A DNA stretch of 64,000 nt, from positions 62,001-126,000 of the forward strand of contig NZ_LECZ01000026.1 of NCBI RefSeq assembly GCF_001022965.1. Direction: 5' to 3'. The notes below the pieces were generated by a model. That model had not been told where the DNA came from and did not search any database. It worked only from the letters and a program-made list of their open reading frames with translations. Shown here piece after piece: positions 12,923 to 20,995 of the stretch. This DNA is from Enterobacter genomosp. O. Its GTDB lineage: Bacteria > Pseudomonadota > Gammaproteobacteria > Enterobacterales > Enterobacteriaceae. Position 1 is the stretch's first letter. Each line of letters begins with the position of its first letter. The translations under genes and the position numbers were made by a program.

Positions 12923-13756
12923 TTACGCCAGGCGCAGCAGAATCGCTCCGCCTGCAATACCCAGCGCCGCAGCAATACGCAGGCCCGCAACCCGCTCTTT
13001 TAAAAGCACAAATGCGATAAGCGCCCCAAAGAGAATGGAGGTTTCGCGCAGCGCCGCGACCACCGCCAGCGGTGCCTGCGTCATTGCCCAGAGCGCCAGG
13101 CCATAAGAGCCCATGGTTCCCACGCCGCCGAGCAGCCCCTTTTTCCAGTGCAGACGGAGATAGCTGGACGCTTCGCGCCGACGCGCCACCATCGCCCAGC
13201 TCAGCAGGCAGAAGCCGTTCATAAAGAAGGTCCACAGCGTGTAGCCCAGCGCGGTGTCCGAGAGCCGCACGCCGGTGCCGTCTACCAGCGTATAGCCCGC
13301 GATAAAACAGGCATTCAGCAGCGCCAGCCGGATCCCTTTTCGGGACTGCATGCGTCCGTTCATCGCCATGGCCAGTATCGACAGGCAAATCACCCCGATA
13401 CCGGACCAGGCGAGCCACGAGAGGCTATCGCCGAGCGCCAGCACGCTTACCAGCGCCACCAGCAGCGGCGCGGTGCCGCGCATCAGCGGGTAGGTCTGGC
13501 TCATATCGGAGACCTGATAGGTCTTCGCGACCAAAACCGTATACACCACCTGTAACGCGCAGGAGACAATCAAAAACGGCCAGCTTGCGGCAGAAGGCTG
13601 CGGAGAGAAAGGCAGTAAAACCAGGGCAATCAGCGTGGCGGAGCCGCTGACGCTGATTGCAGAATAGAGCTTGTCCGTTCCGGCTTTGACGATGGCGTTC
13701 CAGCTGGCATGCAGCAGCGCGGCGAAGAGTAAAATGCAGAAAACGGTGATGGTCAT
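12923..13756 (-). CDS. EamA-family DMT transporter
   Basis: The protein has 277 residues and about ten hydrophobic helices in two EamA repeats (about 1-130 and 145-277), the drug/metabolite transporter architecture. The substrate is unknown. It sits between emrD and a GNAT gene on the same strand and is absent at this place in E. coli K-12. Confidence 0.8.
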   Translation of the reverse strand: MTITVFCILLFAALLHASWNAIVKAGTDKLYSAISVSGSATLIALVLLPFSPQPSAASWPFLIVSCALQVVYTVLVAKTYQVSDMSQTYPLMRGTAPLLVALVSVLALGDSLSWLAWSGIGVICLSILAMAMNGRMQSRKGIRLALLNACFIAGYTLVDGTGVRLSDTALGYTLWTFFMNGFCLLSWAMVARRREASSYLRLHWKKGLLGGVGTMGSYGLALWAMTQAPLAVVAALRETSILFGALIAFVLLKERVAGLRIAAALGIAGGAILLRLA

Positions 13757-13818
13757 GGCGCGTCGGGTGGTGAGTTGTCACTTAACTGTAACATTCACAA
13801 CCCGATGCTGCCAGCCGC

Positions 13819-14265
13819 TCAGATTGCGCAAAACAGACGGTGCGTCACCCGCGGTTCGTCAGATACCAGCGTAAAACCCGCCTGGCGATAGAAGCCGTAC
13901 GCGGCGTCCGGCGCATGGGTATTGAGAAAATCAAACCAGATGCTGGCATCGGCCATTACCACGGTCAAAAGCTGTTTGCCAATGCCCAACCCGCGGCACT
14001 TCTCGCTGACGTAGAGATGGCGAATGCGCCCGGCGCGCGGCTGCTGGCTGAAAGGATCGCGGTTGAGGCCGCACACGCCCACCAGCCTGCCGTTGAGAAA
14101 CGCACCCAGCAGCTTTTCGCCCGGCGCGTTAAAGCGGTTTTCGCCCCGCAGCCAGTTTTCCTCCAGCCTGTGCAGCATGTTGAAATTCAATGCGATACTT
14201 TCCGCCTTCAGGGCGATATACCCGGGCTCTTCTGGGGTAACAGGCTCAATTAACAGACGCGACAT
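13819..14265 (-). CDS. GNAT-family N-acetyltransferase
   Basis: The protein has 148 residues. The acetyl-CoA pyrophosphate loop is visible as RHLYVSEKCRGLGIGKQLL (about residues 82-100; R-G-L-G-I-G core), followed by the C-terminal YGFYRQAGF strand typical of GNATs. The ATG at 14265 follows GAGGGAA at good spacing. The acceptor substrate is unknown. Confidence 0.82.
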   Translation of the reverse strand: MSRLLIEPVTPEEPGYIALKAESIALNFNMLHRLEENWLRGENRFNAPGEKLLGAFLNGRLVGVCGLNRDPFSQQPRAGRIRHLYVSEKCRGLGIGKQLLTVVMADASIWFDFLNTHAPDAAYGFYRQAGFTLVSDEPRVTHRLFCAI

Positions 14266-14284
14266 AGCATTCCCTCGTTATTAA

Positions 14285-14308
14285 AGAGGGGCGGTTGCCC
14301 GCCCCTCT
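14285..14308 (-). terminator. Terminator of the tisAB mRNA
   Basis: A perfect 10-bp stem (AGAGGGGCGG / CCGCCCCTCT) with a 4-base loop lies 22 bases after the tisB stop; on the minus strand the stem is followed by TTTAATAA. Confidence 0.8.
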
Positions 14309-14329
14309 CAGGTGCGACTTGAACCTGAA

Positions 14330-14419
14330 TCAGCGAATGAATTTCAGGACAGCATCAAGCAGTTGCAGTACAGCAACAATGAGTTTGAGGATAAGTATCA
14401 CCATATCCACTACGCTCAT
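14330..14419 (-). CDS. tisB: TisB, SOS-induced membrane toxin peptide
   Basis: This 29-codon frame encodes a single hydrophobic amphipathic helix beginning MSVVDMVILILKLIVAVLQL and ending LDAVLKFIR. It closely follows E. coli TisB (same length, shared LILKLIVA-LQLLDAVLK core). TisB inserts in the inner membrane, collapses the proton motive force and promotes persister formation after DNA damage. The SD (AGGAG at 14426-14430) has ideal spacing but lies in a hairpin. A LexA box, the IstR antisense RNA and its target site lie upstream, completing the type I toxin-antitoxin system. Confidence 0.95.
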   Translation of the reverse strand: MSVVDMVILILKLIVAVLQLLDAVLKFIR

Positions 14420-14425
14420 ACGCGT

Positions 14426-14445
14426 CTCCTTTTGGTTAAAAGGAG
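14426..14445 (-). promoter_or_regulatory. Hairpin sequestering the tisB ribosome binding site
   Basis: On the mRNA strand CTCCTTTT-AACC-AAAAGGAG forms a perfect 8-bp stem with a 4-base loop; its 3' arm contains the tisB Shine-Dalgarno. This should block direct ribosome entry, in line with the known need for an upstream standby site in E. coli tisB mRNA. Confidence 0.8.
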
Positions 14446-14490
14446 CACGATGCTGGCGTACCTTTCCGCCGCCTGTTGCCAGCACCTGGA

Positions 14491-14511
14491 TTGACGTAAC
14501 ACAGTGTGCTC
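14491..14511 (-). promoter_or_regulatory. IstR target site in the tisAB leader
   Basis: Plus-strand 14491-14508 is identical to 14737-14754 at the 5' end of IstR, so the tisAB mRNA (minus strand) is perfectly complementary to IstR over 18 bases. A G-U pair and two more pairs extend this to about 21. In E. coli this pairing blocks the ribosome standby site and creates an RNase III site. Confidence 0.92.
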
Positions 14512-14619
14512 ACTTCAGGGGTTAAGGCACTGACGGCACCACCCGTTTCAGCCAGGACTTCGTTGCGCCGGAAAACTGCGGCCCCCTCGCTCACTGCGAA
14601 CACCCTCAGTATAGATAAA

Positions 14620-14639
14620 TACTGTATGCATGAACAGTA
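14620..14639. promoter_or_regulatory. LexA (SOS) box
   Basis: TACTGTATGCATGAACAGTA matches the LexA consensus CTGT-N8-ACAG with TA flanks. It lies between the divergent tisB and istR units. A TATACT-like -10 for tisAB follows on the minus strand (about 14607-14612), so LexA should repress tisAB (and the longer IstR-2 form) until DNA damage. Confidence 0.93.
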
Positions 14640-14699
14640 TTTTTTGGACAAAAACCGAAACCCCATCCATACTCAAAAACGTCAAAATCCGTGCCTGAA

Positions 14700-14728
14700 T
14701 TGCGCGTTCGTCTTCGATCGCGTATACT
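14700..14728 (+). promoter_or_regulatory. IstR-1 promoter
   Basis: TTGCGC (14700-14705), a 17-bp spacer and TATACT (14723-14728) place the start at about 14736, exactly where the similarity to E. coli IstR-1 begins. It lies clear of the LexA box, consistent with constitutive expression. Confidence 0.8.
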
Positions 14729-14735
14729 TTTTTGC

Positions 14736-14811
14736 GTTGACGTAACACAGTGTGTTCTGCGGCGACCAACCGCAAAACCCTGATAAAAACCTCGCTCCGG
14801 CGGGGTTTTTT
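14736..14811 (+). ncRNA. istR: IstR-1 antisense antitoxin RNA
   Basis: This RNA of about 76 nt begins GUUGACGUAACACAGUGUG and ends in a strong terminator (ACCTCGCTCCGGCGGGGT followed by six T). Both ends match E. coli IstR-1 as I recall it, and the middle has the GCGG/CCGC stem. It is encoded divergently from tisAB and represses it in trans through the 5' segment (see 14491-14511). Confidence 0.93.
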
Positions 14812-15100
14812 GTTTTCTGGTCTGCTCAAAAAAGATGTCTGTTGACTTATTGGCAATGGACGCGGCTGACATGCGTTTTACTATGAATATATATTTTGTA
14901 AATCCAAATGATATATTATATATATTGATCATGATTATAAGTTAACACGAATAATTGTGTGGATTAATATAATTACTAATGTCCTGTGGGAAATTAAATT
15001 GTCTCGCATATAATTGACATAAATATAAGTTGGATAAATTATTTCTCACGTAAATATTTATGTGGGTTAATCTTTCTAGTTTGAAATCCAGAATTTTTCA
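14812..15100. other. AT-rich intergenic start of an inserted segment
   Basis: About 290 bases of strikingly AT-rich DNA separate istR from the next gene. No convincing gene, RNA or repeat is seen. The base composition change marks the left edge of the insert that carries the Hcp module. Confidence 0.6.
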
Positions 15101-15853
15101 ATGTATGTTTTTCTAGCCAAAAATATCGTATGGATACTTATGCAAGCATCTGATTATTTAAAGATGAAGTTCCTGAGTGACAGGCAGTTAGCTCTTTATG
15201 GACAGCAAGGCGTTACAGGTACGTGGAAAGCATTAAAGGGGATCGGTTCTGATATTTACTCAGGAATGGAGCGAGTAAGTTGGTACTCTTCATGCTTAAT
15301 CCCCAGCTATCACGATGTGTGTGATGAGCTTCTCTCAGAAGAAAAGAGAATGTACCTCTCAATTCTCTCGCTTTATCGTTATCGCGATGTAATAGCACAC
15401 ATGCTATTCCTTTATTTTGAAAGTGTTATTACAGATTCTGAAAATGGAAATGAACAAAATCGCGTTCGTAAGATGGATTCAAAAGTAACGGGGCTTGTTA
15501 ACAACATACCGACAAGCAAGGCCGCGCGTTTGGCGATAGCATGGGGGCTGGCCAAATTCCTTTCCGAATCTGGCATACTCTCTGAAATCGTCGTCGAACG
15601 GCTTGCACGCCGCGTACCTAACGTTGTCATGGCGCTTCAACTGATTGGAACGGAACAGAAGTGCGCTCTTGCTGCTCGTCGCCTGAAAACATTGGACCCT
15701 AAATATTACGCCACCCTCTATGCCGCACAACTGGAGATGCTTTACTACTTTTTTGAGCCTTTCCTGTCTGAACTCATTAAGAAGGTGCAGATGGGATTTT
15801 ATAAGGATTTCGATGCAATTTATAACGACTTAAAGGGTAAGGGGAATGTTTAA
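15101..15853 (+). CDS. Uncharacterised protein, candidate T6SS effector linked to hcp
   Basis: The protein has 250 residues from the ATG at 15101; no good ribosome site is visible, and ATGs at 15140 or 15164 are possible. No catalytic motif, signal peptide or PAAR/VgrG domain is seen. The protein is mainly helical, with apolar stretches (YRDVIAHMLFLYFESVI near 95-110; AARLAIAWGLAKFLS near 142-156; YYFFEPFLSELIKKV near 225-239). It overlaps a 60-residue membrane protein and precedes hcp, the layout of an Hcp-carried effector with immunity. A membrane-acting (pore-forming) toxin comparable in arrangement to Serratia Ssp6/Sip6 is a hypothesis only. Confidence 0.55.
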   Translation: MYVFLAKNIVWILMQASDYLKMKFLSDRQLALYGQQGVTGTWKALKGIGSDIYSGMERVSWYSSCLIPSYHDVCDELLSEEKRMYLSILSLYRYRDVIAHMLFLYFESVITDSENGNEQNRVRKMDSKVTGLVNNIPTSKAARLAIAWGLAKFLSESGILSEIVVERLARRVPNVVMALQLIGTEQKCALAARRLKTLDPKYYATLYAAQLEMLYYFFEPFLSELIKKVQMGFYKDFDAIYNDLKGKGNV

Positions 15854-16028
15854 GAGCTTACTATCAATTCTATTCACGGATATTTTATTTCCCATATATA
15901 TTTTTGCGTGCGCCTCTTTGTTCCTGTGGTTGGTGCCTGACCACTGGGTATTACTCACCTTCATTGCTATCGTAGTATTTATTATTGTCCATCCGATAAT
16001 TTTCGGTCGCTTTGATAAGTACAATTGA
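15846..16028 (+). CDS. Small two-helix membrane protein, candidate immunity protein
   Basis: The protein has 60 residues. Hydrophobic segments at about 5-29 and 34-53 are separated by a short VPDHW loop. AAGGGG lies just before the ATG, which overlaps the preceding gene by 8 bases, suggesting coupled translation. Immunity proteins to membrane-depolarising toxins are often small inner-membrane proteins, so a protective role against the upstream product is inferred from position and topology. No homologue is recognised. Confidence 0.6.
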   Translation: MFKSLLSILFTDILFPIYIFACASLFLWLVPDHWVLLTFIAIVVFIIVHPIIFGRFDKYN

Positions 16029-16049
16029 ATTTTATAAAAAGGAGTTTTT

Positions 16050-16529
16050 ATGTCAAACCCGGCTTATTTATTTCTGACAGATGAGAATGGCTCTCCCATG
16101 GTTGGTCCCTGCCTTGTGTCAGGGCGTGAAGGTGCAATTGAACTCAAATCGTTTACTCATAATGTCAACATTCCTGTCGACGGGAACACCGGGAAATTGA
16201 CGGGCACACGCATACATATGCCCATCATGTTCCAGAAGGAATTTGATCGTGTAACCCCGTTTTTATTTCGGGCGTTGAGTACGGGGAGAACGCTCCAGTC
16301 AGCCATCATAAAAATGTATCAGATTAATGAGGCTGGTTTAGAGAAGGAGTATTTTAATATCATTCTGGAGGAGGTGAAAATAACTTCAATCACACCAGAT
16401 ATGTATCCAGGCGCAAACACTGGAACACACCTTGAAACGGTTCTCATACGCTACGAGAAAATCACCTGGAAGTATTGTGACGGAAATGTCATCTATAGTG
16501 ATTCCTGGAATGAGCGAGCTACGTACTGA
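16050..16529 (+). CDS. hcp: Orphan Hcp, type VI secretion tube protein
   Basis: The protein has 159 residues and belongs to the Hcp1 family: N-terminal MSNPAYLFLTDENGSP, GREGAIELKSF, and LTGTRIHMPIMFQKEFD as in enterobacterial Hcp, with the ITWKYCDGN C-terminal strand. Hcp hexamers form the T6SS inner tube and carry small effectors in the lumen. AAGGAG precedes the ATG. No other T6SS structural gene is near, so it must work with an apparatus encoded elsewhere. It is AT-rich compared with the backbone and follows the candidate effector/immunity pair by 21 bases. Confidence 0.93.
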   Translation: MSNPAYLFLTDENGSPMVGPCLVSGREGAIELKSFTHNVNIPVDGNTGKLTGTRIHMPIMFQKEFDRVTPFLFRALSTGRTLQSAIIKMYQINEAGLEKEYFNIILEEVKITSITPDMYPGANTGTHLETVLIRYEKITWKYCDGNVIYSDSWNERATY

Positions 16530-16573
16530 AACGTGATCCCTGACGCATTTTTGCGCAGATGAAAATATTTCCA

Positions 16574-16630
16574 TTGTCACGCCGAAAAACCTGTGTTTGT
16601 ATAAATTCAATCAATGATTCCAAACACAGG
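16574..16630 (+). promoter_or_regulatory. ivbL-ilvBN promoter region with inverted repeat
   Basis: A TTGTCA -35 (16574-16579) is followed by an A/T-rich -10 at about 16597-16605 (TTGTAT or TATAAA). A perfect 10-bp inverted repeat, CCTGTGTTTG (16590-16599) and CAAACACAGG (16621-16630), brackets the -10 and transcription start region. Its right arm lies just before the ivbL start codon. Confidence 0.5.
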
Positions 16631-16636
16631 TCCCCA

Positions 16637-16735
16637 ATGACTTCATCCATGAACACCGCGACCCTACTAAAAACTGCGCAACCAGCCGCAGTGGTCGTCG
16701 TGCGTGTGGTGGTGGTCGTCGGCAATGCGCCGTAG
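16637..16735 (+). CDS. ivbL: IvbL, ilvBN operon leader peptide
   Basis: The peptide has 32 residues and a valine-rich run AVVVVRVVVVVGNAP at the C-terminus, as in E. coli IvbL. Ribosome stalling at Val (and Leu) codons when the charged tRNAs are scarce prevents the terminator at 16759-16793 from forming and lets ilvBN be transcribed. Confidence 0.96.
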   Translation: MTSSMNTATLLKTAQPAAVVVVRVVVVVGNAP

Positions 16736-16758
16736 GGACTGGATCAACACACGAATCC

Positions 16759-16793
16759 AAAACCCCGCCGGCGCAAACCGGGCGGGGTTTTTA
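16759..16793 (+). terminator. ilvBN attenuator terminator
   Basis: AAAACCCCGCC paired with GGCGGGGTTTT and followed by T residues, between ivbL and ilvB, forms the attenuator hairpin. Confidence 0.9.
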
Positions 16794-16837
16794 GTTTAAA
16801 CGCCTCCCGGAAAGTCGGCCCATAAAAGGACTGGAGC

Positions 16838-18526
16838 ATGGCAATTTCGGGCACAACATCCACCAAGACGCGTTTCACCGGCGCGCAGCTGATTGTTCAT
16901 TTACTGGAACGGCAGGGTATCACCACCGTTGCGGGCATCCCTGGCGGCACGGTGCTGCCGCTGTACGATGCGTTAAGCCAAAGCACGCAGATCCGCCACG
17001 TGCTGGCGCGCCACGAGCAGGGGGCAGGCTTTATCGCTCAGGGCATGGCGCGTACACAGGGCAAACCGGCGGTCTGCATGGCCTGCAGCGGTCCCGGGGC
17101 GACCAACCTGGTGACTGCCATCGCCGACGCGCGCCTCGACTCCATTCCGCTGATCTGCATTACCGGCCAGGTGCCGTCTTCGATGATCGGTACCGATGCG
17201 TTCCAGGAAGTGGATACCTACGGCATCTCTATCCCCATCACCAAGCATAACTATTTAGTTCGCGACATCGCCGAGCTTCCTCAGGTTATCAGCGATGCGT
17301 TCCGCATCGCGCAGTCCGGCCGCCCGGGCCCGGTGTGGATAGACATTCCTAAGGATGTCCAGACCGCAGAAATTGAGATCGACGTCCTGCCGGAGCCGGG
17401 TGACCGTGCGCCCGCGCCCGAATTCAGCGCTGAGAGCGTGCGCGATGCCGCCGCCATGATTAACGCTGCCAAACGCCCGGTGCTCTATCTGGGCGGCGGG
17501 GCAATTAACGCCGCGGATGAAATCCGTCAGTTCGCTGAAAAAGCCAACCTGCCGACCACCATGACCCTGATGGCGCTCGGCATGCTGCCCAAAGCGCACC
17601 CGCTCTCACTCGGTATGCTGGGCATGCACGGCGCGCGCAGCACCAACTACATTCTGCAAGAGGCTGATTTGCTGATCGTTATGGGCGCGCGTTTTGATGA
17701 CCGGGCGATTGGTAAAACCGAGCAGTTTTGTCCGAATGCCAAAATCATTCACGTGGATATCGACCGCGCGGAGCTGGGCAAAATCAAGCAGCCTCACGTG
17801 GCCATTCAGGGGGACGTGGCGGAAGTGCTGGCGCAGCTGATCCCGCAGACGGACGCAGCCGACCGCGCCGACTGGCGTCAGCTGGTGGCCGATCTGCAGC
17901 GCGAGTTCCCGGGCGCCATCCCAACCGAAGGCGACCCGCTGAGCCACTACGGGCTGATTAACGCCGTTGCCGCCTGCGTGGACGACAGCGCGATTATCAC
18001 CACCGACGTTGGCCAGCACCAGATGTGGACCGCGCAGGCGTACCCGCTGAACCGTCCGCGCCAGTGGCTGACCTCCGGCGGCCTGGGAACCATGGGCTTT
18101 GGCCTGCCCGCCGCCGTGGGTGCGGCGCTGGCGAATCCAGACCGTAAGGTGATCTGCTTCTCCGGCGACGGTAGCCTGATGATGAACATTCAGGAAATGG
18201 CGACCGCGGCCGAAAACCAGCTGGACGTAAAAATCATCCTGATGAACAACGAAGCGCTGGGGCTGGTGCACCAGCAGCAAAGTCTGTTCTACAAGCAGGG
18301 CGTATTTGCGGCGACCTATCCGGGGATGATTAACTTTATGCAGATTGCCGCCGGTTTTGGCCTGCACACCTGCGATCTGAACGCGGAAGAGGATGCCCAC
18401 GCGGCGCTGCAGGAGGCGATCTCACGTCCTGGCCCGGCGCTGATCCACGTGCGTATCGACCCTGAACAAAAAGTGTATCCGATGGTGCCGCCGGGTGCGG
18501 CAAATACTGAGATGGTGGGGGAATAA
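16838..18526 (+). CDS. ilvB: Acetolactate synthase I large subunit IlvB
   Basis: The protein has 562 residues and is ThDP-, Mg2+- and FAD-dependent. It condenses pyruvate with pyruvate or 2-oxobutyrate in branched-chain amino acid synthesis. The catalytic Glu is E60 (ARHEQGAGF), and the ThDP/Mg motif is GDGSLMMN...ILMNN near 450-475. GGAG precedes the ATG. It forms a complex with IlvN, which starts 3 bases downstream. Confidence 0.97.
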   Translation: MAISGTTSTKTRFTGAQLIVHLLERQGITTVAGIPGGTVLPLYDALSQSTQIRHVLARHEQGAGFIAQGMARTQGKPAVCMACSGPGATNLVTAIADARLDSIPLICITGQVPSSMIGTDAFQEVDTYGISIPITKHNYLVRDIAELPQVISDAFRIAQSGRPGPVWIDIPKDVQTAEIEIDVLPEPGDRAPAPEFSAESVRDAAAMINAAKRPVLYLGGGAINAADEIRQFAEKANLPTTMTLMALGMLPKAHPLSLGMLGMHGARSTNYILQEADLLIVMGARFDDRAIGKTEQFCPNAKIIHVDIDRAELGKIKQPHVAIQGDVAEVLAQLIPQTDAADRADWRQLVADLQREFPGAIPTEGDPLSHYGLINAVAACVDDSAIITTDVGQHQMWTAQAYPLNRPRQWLTSGGLGTMGFGLPAAVGAALANPDRKVICFSGDGSLMMNIQEMATAAENQLDVKIILMNNEALGLVHQQQSLFYKQGVFAATYPGMINFMQIAAGFGLHTCDLNAEEDAHAALQEAISRPGPALIHVRIDPEQKVYPMVPPGAANTEMVGE

Positions 18527-18529
18527 GCC

Positions 18530-18817
18530 ATGCAGAAACAACACGAAAACGTCATTCTGGAACTCACCGTCCGCAACCACCCTGGCGTCATGACTCACGT
18601 CTGCGGGCTGTTTGCCCGCCGCGCGTTTAACGTGGAAGGCATTCTCTGTCTGCCGATTCAGGGCAGCGAGCACAGCCGCATCTGGCTGCTGGTCAACGAT
18701 GACCAGCGTCTCGAGCAGATGATGGCGCAGATCGACAAGCTGGAAGACGTCACTAAAGTGGCGCGCAACCAGTCCGATCCCACCATGTTTAACAAAATTG
18801 CGGTGTTTTTCGAATAG
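18530..18817 (+). CDS. ilvN: Acetolactate synthase I small subunit IlvN
   Basis: This 95-residue ACT-domain regulatory subunit ([24 protein letters not shown]) confers valine feedback inhibition on IlvB. The length is as in E. coli (96). It is coupled to ilvB. Confidence 0.97.
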   Translation: MQKQHENVILELTVRNHPGVMTHVCGLFARRAFNVEGILCLPIQGSEHSRIWLLVNDDQRLEQMMAQIDKLEDVTKVARNQSDPTMFNKIAVFFE

Positions 18818-18845
18818 ATCGCTTAAGGTAAGCGTCTTTCGCTCT

Positions 18846-18880
18846 TGTAGGCCGGATAAGCGCAGCGCCATCCGGCGTTT
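18846..18880. repeat. REP element between ilvN and uhpA
   Basis: The palindrome GTAGGCCGGATAAGCGCAGC / GCCATCCGGC is of REP type, in the gap between ilvN and uhpA. Confidence 0.8.
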
Positions 18881-18899
18881 TCAGACCGCAGGAAGACAC

Positions 18900-19493
18900 A
18901 TGACCACCATCGCTCTTATCGACGACCACCTTATCGTCCGCTCCGGCTTTGCCCAGCTTCTGAACCTCGAACCGGATTTTCAGGTCGTGGCCGAGTTTGG
19001 CTCCGGTCGCGAGGCGCTGGCGGGCCTGCCGGGGCGCGGGGTGCAGGTCTGTATCTGCGACATCTCGATGCCGGATCTCTCCGGGCTGGAGCTGTTAAGC
19101 CAGCTGCCGAAAGGGATGGCGACCATCATGCTCTCGGTTCACGACAGCCCGGCGCTGGTGGAGCAGGCGCTCAACGCGGGTGCGCGCGGGTTTTTGTCCA
19201 AACGCTGTAGCCCCGACGAACTGATCGCCGCGGTGCGCACCGTCTCCACCGGCGGCTGCTATCTGACGCCGGATATCGCCATCAAGCTGGCGGCCGGACG
19301 CCAGGATCCGCTTACCCGGCGCGAGCGTCAGGTGGCAGAGAAGCTTGCCCAGGGCATGTCGGTAAAAGAGATTGCCGCGGAGCTGGATTTGTCACCGAAA
19401 ACCGTGCACGTTCATCGCGCCAACCTGATGGAAAAACTCAACGTCAGCAACGACGTTGAGCTGGCGCGCCGCATGTTTGACAGCTGGCAATGA
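18900..19493 (+). CDS. uhpA: UhpA response regulator
   Basis: The start at 18900 follows AGGAAG and matches the family; an upstream in-frame start at 18798 would overlap ilvN. The 197-residue protein has a receiver domain with phosphoacceptor D54 (CICDISMPD) and a LuxR-type helix-turn-helix ([20 protein letters not shown]). Phospho-UhpA activates uhpT when external glucose-6-phosphate is sensed by UhpBC. It overlaps uhpB by 4 bases. Confidence 0.97.
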   Translation: MTTIALIDDHLIVRSGFAQLLNLEPDFQVVAEFGSGREALAGLPGRGVQVCICDISMPDLSGLELLSQLPKGMATIMLSVHDSPALVEQALNAGARGFLSKRCSPDELIAAVRTVSTGGCYLTPDIAIKLAAGRQDPLTRRERQVAEKLAQGMSVKEIAAELDLSPKTVHVHRANLMEKLNVSNDVELARRMFDSWQ

Positions 19494-20995
19494 GTCCCGT
19501 CTTTTCGCGGCTGATCGCCGTCGCCGCCAGCTTCTTTATCTTCTCCGCCGCCTGGTTCTGCCTGTGGAGCATCAGCCTGCACCTGGTGGAGCGCCCGGAG
19601 CTGGCGGTGCTGTTGTTCCCCTTCGGCCTGCGCCTGGGGCTGATGCTGCAATGCCCGCGCGGCTACTGGCCCGTTTTGCTCGGTGCTGAATGGCTGATGC
19701 TGGTCTGGCTGTCGCAGGAAGTTGCCCTCGCGCATCTGCCCTTATTGATGACCGGAAGCGTGCTCACGCTCCTCCCGGTTGCGTTGATTTCCCGCTATCG
19801 TCACCAGCGCGACTGGCGCACCCTGCTGCGCCAGGGGGCGGCGCTGATTGCCGCCGCGCTGCTGCAGTCCCTGCCGTGGGCGGGCGATAAGGAGATGCTT
19901 AACGCGCTGCTGCTGACCCTGACCGGTGGCCTGACCCTGGCCCCGACCTGCCTCGTCATCTGGCATTACCTCACCAGCACCGTCTGGCAGCCGCTTGGCC
20001 CGGCGCTGGTTTCGCAGCCGGTGAACTGGCGCGCCCGGCACCTCATCTGGTATCTGTTGCTGTTTGTGGTGAGCCTGTGGCTGCAGCTTGGCCTGCCCGC
20101 CGAGCTTTCGCGCTTTACGCCGTTTTGCCTGGCGCTGCCGATCATCGCCCTGGCCTGGCACTACGGCTGGCAGGGGGCGCTGATTGCGACGCTGATGAAC
20201 GCCATCGCGCTGATTGCCAGCCAGACCTGGCACGATCACCCGGTGGATTTACTGCTCTCCCTGCTGGCCCAGAGCCTGACCGGGCTGCTGCTCGGCGCGG
20301 GCATTCAGCGCCTGCGCGAGCTGAACCAGTCCCTGCAGACCGAGCTGGCGCGCAACCGGCGTCTGGCGGAGCGCCTGCTGGAGACCGAAGAGAGCGTGCG
20401 GCAGGAGGTCGCCCGCGAGCTGCACGACGATATCGGACAGACCATCACCGCCATTCGCACCCAGGCGGGTATCGTCCAGCGTCTGGCGGCAGAAAATGCG
20501 GGCGTGAAGCAGGGCGGGGCGCATATCGAACAGCTTTCACTGGGGGTCTATGACTCCGTTCGCCGCCTGCTGGGACGGCTGCGTCCGCGCCAGCTTGATG
20601 ACCTGACGCTGGAGCAGGCGGTGCGTTCCCTGATGCGCGAGATGGAGCTGGAAAGCCGCGGGATAGTCAGCCATCTCGACTGGCGCATCAATGAAGCCAC
20701 CCTGAGCGAAGGCCAGCGCGTGACGCTGTTCCGCGTCTGTCAGGAGGGGCTGAACAATATCGTCAAGCACGCTAGCGCCAGCGCGGTCACGATCCAGGGC
20801 TGGCAGCAGGATGAAAGCCTCAAGCTGGTGATTGAAGACGACGGCTGCGGCCTGCCGCCGGGCTCCGGGCAGCAGGGCTTTGGCCTGGCGGGCATGCGCG
20901 AGCGCGTGAAGGCGCTGGGCGGCACGCTGAACATCTCCTGCACCCACGGGACGCGCGTCAGCGTCAGTCTGCCGCTAAGGAGCCACCATGTTTAA
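19490..20995 (+). CDS. uhpB: UhpB sensor histidine kinase
   Basis: The protein has 501 residues. An N-terminal MASE1-like membrane domain has about eight helices (1-270), followed by a HisKA_3 dimerisation domain with the phosphorylated His at 312 (ELHDDIGQT) and an HATPase domain ([17 protein letters not shown]). It acts with UhpC, which senses glucose-6-phosphate, to phosphorylate UhpA. It overlaps uhpC by 8 bases. Confidence 0.97.
   Translation: MSPVFSRLIAVAASFFIFSAAWFCLWSISLHLVERPELAVLLFPFGLRLGLMLQCPRGYWPVLLGAEWLMLVWLSQEVALAHLPLLMTGSVLTLLPVALISRYRHQRDWRTLLRQGAALIAAALLQSLPWAGDKEMLNALLLTLTGGLTLAPTCLVIWHYLTSTVWQPLGPALVSQPVNWRARHLIWYLLLFVVSLWLQLGLPAELSRFTPFCLALPIIALAWHYGWQGALIATLMNAIALIASQTWHDHPVDLLLSLLAQSLTGLLLGAGIQRLRELNQSLQTELARNRRLAERLLETEESVRQEVARELHDDIGQTITAIRTQAGIVQRLAAENAGVKQGGAHIEQLSLGVYDSVRRLLGRLRPRQLDDLTLEQAVRSLMREMELESRGIVSHLDWRINEATLSEGQRVTLFRVCQEGLNNIVKHASASAVTIQGWQQDESLKLVIEDDGCGLPPGSGQQGFGLAGMRERVKALGGTLNISCTHGTRVSVSLPLRSHHV

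Noticed and set aside
14430..14680. Small open frames in the tis/istR intergenic region (including a tisA-like frame)
   Set aside because: This is regulatory RNA and leader sequence; no conserved peptide other than TisB is seen.
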